Part shown: in pieces, positions 61,284 through 64,000 of the stretch
Layout of the letters: every line of letters starts with the position of its first letter
Numbering within the stretch: the first letter of the stretch is position 1
Assembly (NCBI RefSeq): GCF_014451325.2
Contig: NZ_JACSCH020000010.1
Coordinates: 104,341 to 168,340, forward strand
Reading direction: 5' to 3'
DNA: 64,000 nucleotides
Source of the DNA: Streptomyces sp. CB02980
Lineage (GTDB): Bacteria; Actinomycetota; Actinomycetes; Streptomycetales; Streptomycetaceae
Notes under the pieces: generated by a model
Seen by the model: only the letters and a program-made list of their open reading frames with translations
Database searches by the model: none
What the model was told of the DNA's origin: nothing
Translations under genes and position numbers: made by a program

Positions 61284-62890
61284 TCCGCGTCCTCTCCCGT
61301 ACGCCGCAGGGGCAGCCACAGGGTGAACACCGCGCCACCCTCCGGTCCTTCGGCGACGATCGTGCCGCCGTGCAGCCGCGCGTTCTCCAGGGCGATCGCC
61401 GTCCCGAGGCCGCTGCCCTGGCCGCCGGTGTCGGCCGCGCTCCGCGTACGGGCCGCGTCCGCCTTGTAGAAGCGGTCGAAGACCCGCTCCCGGGCCTCCG
61501 GGGGCAGCCCCGGGCCGTGGTCGGCGACCTCCACCGTCACCCACTCCTCGCCCGCGTCGGCGCGCGTGCCCGGCGGCGTGCTCGTCGCCCCCGTCGTCCT
61601 CGGCGTCGTGCTCGTGCTCGTGCCGAGGGTCACGATGACCGGCGGCGCTCCGTGCCGCAGCGCGTTGCCCACCAGGTTCGCCACGATCACATCGACGCGC
61701 CGCCGGTCGACCACCGCCCGTACGCCTTCGTCGAGATGGACCTCCACCCGGTCGGTCCACCCGCGCAGCGCCAGGGACGCCCGTACCGTGTCGGCGAGAT
61801 CGGTCTCGGCCGCGTTGAGCCGGATCGCGTTCGCGTCGAAACGGGAGATCTCCATCAGGTCCTCGACGAGCCGCGAGAGCCGCGCCGTCTCCGCGCCCAC
61901 CGTGCGCGCCGCCCGCGCCGCGTCCGGCGGCAGCTGGTCGGCGTCCTCCTCCAGGACGGTCGCGACCATCGTCATCGCCGCCAGCGGCGTGCGCAGCTCG
62001 TGCGACACGTCCGCGACGAAGCGGCGCGCCTTCGCCTCCTGCTCGCGCAGCCGCGCGTCCGAGGCCTGCAGGGCGTCCGCCGTCTCGTTGAACGTCCGTG
62101 CCAGATCGGCGAGTTCGTCGTGCCCCTTGACCGCGACCCGGCTCCCGAGGTCGCCCTCCGCGAGCTCACGTGTGGCCCGCCCCAGCTTCCGTACGGGACG
62201 CAGGACCGTTCCGGCGGCGAGCAGCGCCAGGATCGCGGCCAGCACGACCACCGGCAGGATGCCGGCCCGTACGGAGTCCAACAGGGCGGCGGTGTCGTCG
62301 CGTTCGGCGCGGAGATCGGTGATCGCGAAGACCTCGAGGCCGGAGAAACGGCGGTCCCCGTCCGCGTACGTCACGGGCATGCCGACCACGAGGTACGGCT
62401 CGTCCCGCCACATCACCCGCTGGAACCGGGTCCCGTCCCCGGCCCGTACGGCGCTCCGCAGCTCGACGGTGATCCGGCCCTCCGTGTCGGCGAGCGGGTC
62501 GGACACCGCGACGAGGTCCTGGTAGCGGGCGACGACGATCCGGGCGCCGAGGCCGTCCGAGACCTTCGCCGCGAACCGGGCCAGCGACCGCTGGTCGGGC
62601 GGCAGGTCGAAGTCGGCCGCCACCGCGGTGACGCGCGTCCGTACGTCGTTCACCGCGGCGTCCTGGGTACGCCGGAGGACGGCGGTCCGCGCGTCCCGGT
62701 AGGCGAGCGCGGTCGCGGTCACCGCGCTGATGAGCGCGACGACGACGAAGGTCACGACGAGCCGGGTCCGCAGCCCGCCGACGAGCCGCCGGGAGCGTCG
62801 CTTCGGGGAGCCTCCGACGGGGTGGGCACCACCCGCACCACCCGCACCGCCCGCACCGCCCGCACCACCCGTACCTCCGGTCCCGCTCAC
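61280..62890 (-). CDS. Sensor histidine kinase (MtrB/AfsQ2-like)
   Basis: A 536-aa membrane kinase. A Gly/Ala repeat leader of about 20 residues is encoded by five 9-bp units (62826-62870). TM1 (VVTFVVVALISAVTATALAY), an extracytoplasmic sensor of about 150 residues, TM2 (ILPVVVLAAILALLAAGTVL), HAMP, H-box FVADVSHELRTPL, N-box NLVGNALRH, G-boxes VADHGPGL and GQGSGLGTAIA. GTG start (62888-62890) overlaps the regulator stop as GTGA. It phosphorylates the neighbouring regulator in response to an envelope signal. Confidence 0.95.
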   Translation of the reverse strand: MSGTGGTGGAGGAGGAGGAGGAHPVGGSPKRRSRRLVGGLRTRLVVTFVVVALISAVTATALAYRDARTAVLRRTQDAAVNDVRTRVTAVAADFDLPPDQRSLARFAAKVSDGLGARIVVARYQDLVAVSDPLADTEGRITVELRSAVRAGDGTRFQRVMWRDEPYLVVGMPVTYADGDRRFSGLEVFAITDLRAERDDTAALLDSVRAGILPVVVLAAILALLAAGTVLRPVRKLGRATRELAEGDLGSRVAVKGHDELADLARTFNETADALQASDARLREQEAKARRFVADVSHELRTPLAAMTMVATVLEEDADQLPPDAARAARTVGAETARLSRLVEDLMEISRFDANAIRLNAAETDLADTVRASLALRGWTDRVEVHLDEGVRAVVDRRRVDVIVANLVGNALRHGAPPVIVTLGTSTSTTPRTTGATSTPPGTRADAGEEWVTVEVADHGPGLPPEARERVFDRFYKADAARTRSAADTGGQGSGLGTAIALENARLHGGTIVAEGPEGGAVFTLWLPLRRTGEDAE

Positions 62891-63609
62891 AGCGGCCCGA
62901 AGCGGTAGCCGAAGCCCCGCACGGTCTGGACGTACCGAGGCTTCGCCGGTACGTCCTCCAGCTTCGCCCGCAGGCGGCCGACCGCCGCGTCCACCAGCCG
63001 GGAGTCACCGAGGAAGGAGTGGTCCCAGACCGAGGCGAGGAGCTGCTCGCGGCTGAAGACCCGGCCGGGTGAGGCGGACAGTTCGAGGAGCAGCCGCAGC
63101 TCGGTGGGCGGCAACGGGATCAGCACGCCGTGCTTGGTGACGGTGAGACCGGCGCGGTCGATCGCCAGGCCGGCGAACTCGGCGCCGGCCGAGGTCTGAG
63201 CGCCCGCCGGTCCCGCCAGCCCCGCAGGCCCCGACGGCTCCACGCGGCGCAGCGCGGCCCGGATGCGGGCCTCCAGGACGGGTGCGGTGACCGGCTTGAC
63301 CACGTAGTCGTCGGCACCGGCCTCCAGACCCGTCACGATGTCGTGGTCGTCCCCGCGCGCGGTCAGCATGATGACCGGAAGCGTGGTCGTACGGGCGCGG
63401 ATGCGGCGGCACACCTCGAACCCGTCCATCCCCGGCAGCATCAGGTCGAGGACGGCCAGCTCGATCTTCGCGCCGGCCGGTGCGTCGAGCAGCGCGAGCG
63501 CCTCCTCGCCGGTGGCCGCCGTGTCGACGTCGTACCCGTGCCGGCGCAGCACGAGCTCCATTCCGTCCCGTACGGACGCGTCGTCCTCGATGAGCAGTAC
63601 ATGCGGCAT
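62887..63609 (-). CDS. OmpR/MtrA-family response regulator
   Basis: A 240-aa regulator: receiver domain (IEDDASVRDGMELVL; phospho-Asp in VLDLMLPGMDG; Lys in VVKPVTAPVL), an Ala/Gly linker, and a winged-helix trans_reg_C domain (LPPTELRLLLELSASPGRVFSREQLL, VRGFGYRFGPL). ATG at 63607-63609; a CATAAT lies 8 nt upstream, so the transcript may be leaderless. It resembles AfsQ1, but the neighbour at its 5' end is not sigQ, so the AfsQ name is not used. Confidence 0.94.
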   Translation of the reverse strand: MPHVLLIEDDASVRDGMELVLRRHGYDVDTAATGEEALALLDAPAGAKIELAVLDLMLPGMDGFEVCRRIRARTTTLPVIMLTARGDDHDIVTGLEAGADDYVVKPVTAPVLEARIRAALRRVEPSGPAGLAGPAGAQTSAGAEFAGLAIDRAGLTVTKHGVLIPLPPTELRLLLELSASPGRVFSREQLLASVWDHSFLGDSRLVDAAVGRLRAKLEDVPAKPRYVQTVRGFGYRFGPL

Positions 63610-63743
63610 GCCGTCGATTATGGGTGCCGCGCGGGCCCGTCCAGTGCCCCGGCAGGGGCTCGATGCGCAGGTCGGGGGCATTGTTACGTTCTCATCATGT
63701 CGCCATGGAATCGCCATCACGTGGCGTGACGAGGGTGGTGGCC

Positions 63744-64000
63744 ATGACCCCGAAGACAAGCTCCCGAGTCATGGCCCGTGCCCTTCCCGGTGACCTCCGC
63801 CGTGCCGTCCCCGGCGTGACCGCCCGGCTGTGCCTGACCGCCCTCGCCGTGCTCCCCGTCCTCGCCTTCTCCGCGGCGTGCGGCAGCGGCGACGACAGCG
63901 CCGGCGGCGGCAAGAAGAACGACGAGATCGCCTCGCTGCCGGAGACCGCCACCGCCTCGCCGTCCGCGCGGACCGACACCACCCCGAGCACCCGGCCCGC
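63744..64000 (+). CDS. Lipoprotein, N-terminal part (runs off right edge)
   Basis: The visible 85 codons begin with a long basic N-terminus, a hydrophobic segment (LCLTALAVLPVLAFSAA) and a lipobox SAAC followed by GSGDDSAGGGKK, typical of Streptomyces lipoproteins. The Ser/Thr/Pro-rich linker follows; the functional domain is outside the window. ATG at 63744 with GAGGGTGG upstream. It is divergent from the response regulator, a likely regulator of it. Confidence 0.82.
   Translation, partial: MTPKTSSRVMARALPGDLRRAVPGVTARLCLTALAVLPVLAFSAACGSGDDSAGGGKKNDEIASLPETATASPSARTDTTPSTRP

Noticed and set aside
60789-63609. Naming the two-component system AfsQ1/AfsQ2 or CseB/CseC
   Set aside because: Domain layout and the coupled lipoprotein are similar, but the divergent neighbour is a lipoprotein rather than sigQ, and sigE is absent.

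Overview
The window is very GC-rich, with third-position GC bias, many GTG starts, 4-nt stop/start overlaps and many signalling genes. A rifamycin-associated element, a SigB-type stress sigma factor and a streptogrisin-type protease also fit, so this is most likely a Streptomyces chromosome segment. No insertion sequence, integrase, phage gene or CRISPR array is visible. One tRNA gene, tRNA-Leu(GAG), is present.

1-14.2 kb is the most unusual part: two divergent gene blocks around a 417-bp control region. The minus-strand block begins with a 39-aa acidic peptide gene (6451..6570) that has the features of a RiPP precursor and is followed by a strong hairpin. Then come a glycosyltransferase, two paralogous helical proteins of unknown function flanking a radical SAM/SPASM-like enzyme, an MFS exporter and the start of an S9 prolyl-oligopeptidase, almost all with overlapping ends. 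The plus-strand block encodes a second radical SAM enzyme, a heme-oxygenase-like diiron protein, a 72-aa protein, a giant adenylate cyclase/ATPase/TPR protein, a subtilisin-like protease and a GAF protein. My reading is a modified-peptide pathway coupled to a signalling module; it matches no RiPP class I can name.

14.3-33.9 kb is mostly conventional: divergent katG and a Fur-family regulator, two DUF4139 proteins, a GCS2-family ligase, an MHS-type symporter, an Lrp/LysE pair with a palindromic operator, a secreted streptogrisin B-like protease, a serine hydrolase with a 9-bp minisatellite, a GH15 enzyme, a PadR regulator with a perfect operator next to a large acyl-CoA dehydrogenase, and a DUF2278 protein.

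34-45.7 kb holds tRNA-Leu, a GntR/UTRA regulator divergent from a complete ABC importer plus HAD phosphatase (an organophosphonate-type arrangement), a double-HTH MerR protein divergent from an erythromycin-esterase-family protein across a palindrome, a dienelactone-hydrolase-like protein that lacks its nucleophile, and three uncharacterised proteins.

45.9-64 kb holds a TROVE (Ro60-type) protein, a DUF6891 protein, an alpha/beta hydrolase, a HEAT/MerR-HEAT operon whose start region has been triplicated, an Sfp-type phosphopantetheinyl transferase, a rifampin monooxygenase (rox) behind a rifamycin-associated element, an amidase, a partner-switching/SigB-type stress cluster (STAS, two HATPases, sigma factor, a second STAS without its phospho-serine), a probably leaderless HTH gene, a secreted cysteine-containing protein, and a two-component system with its lipoprotein. 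A partial lipoprotein gene runs off the right edge.
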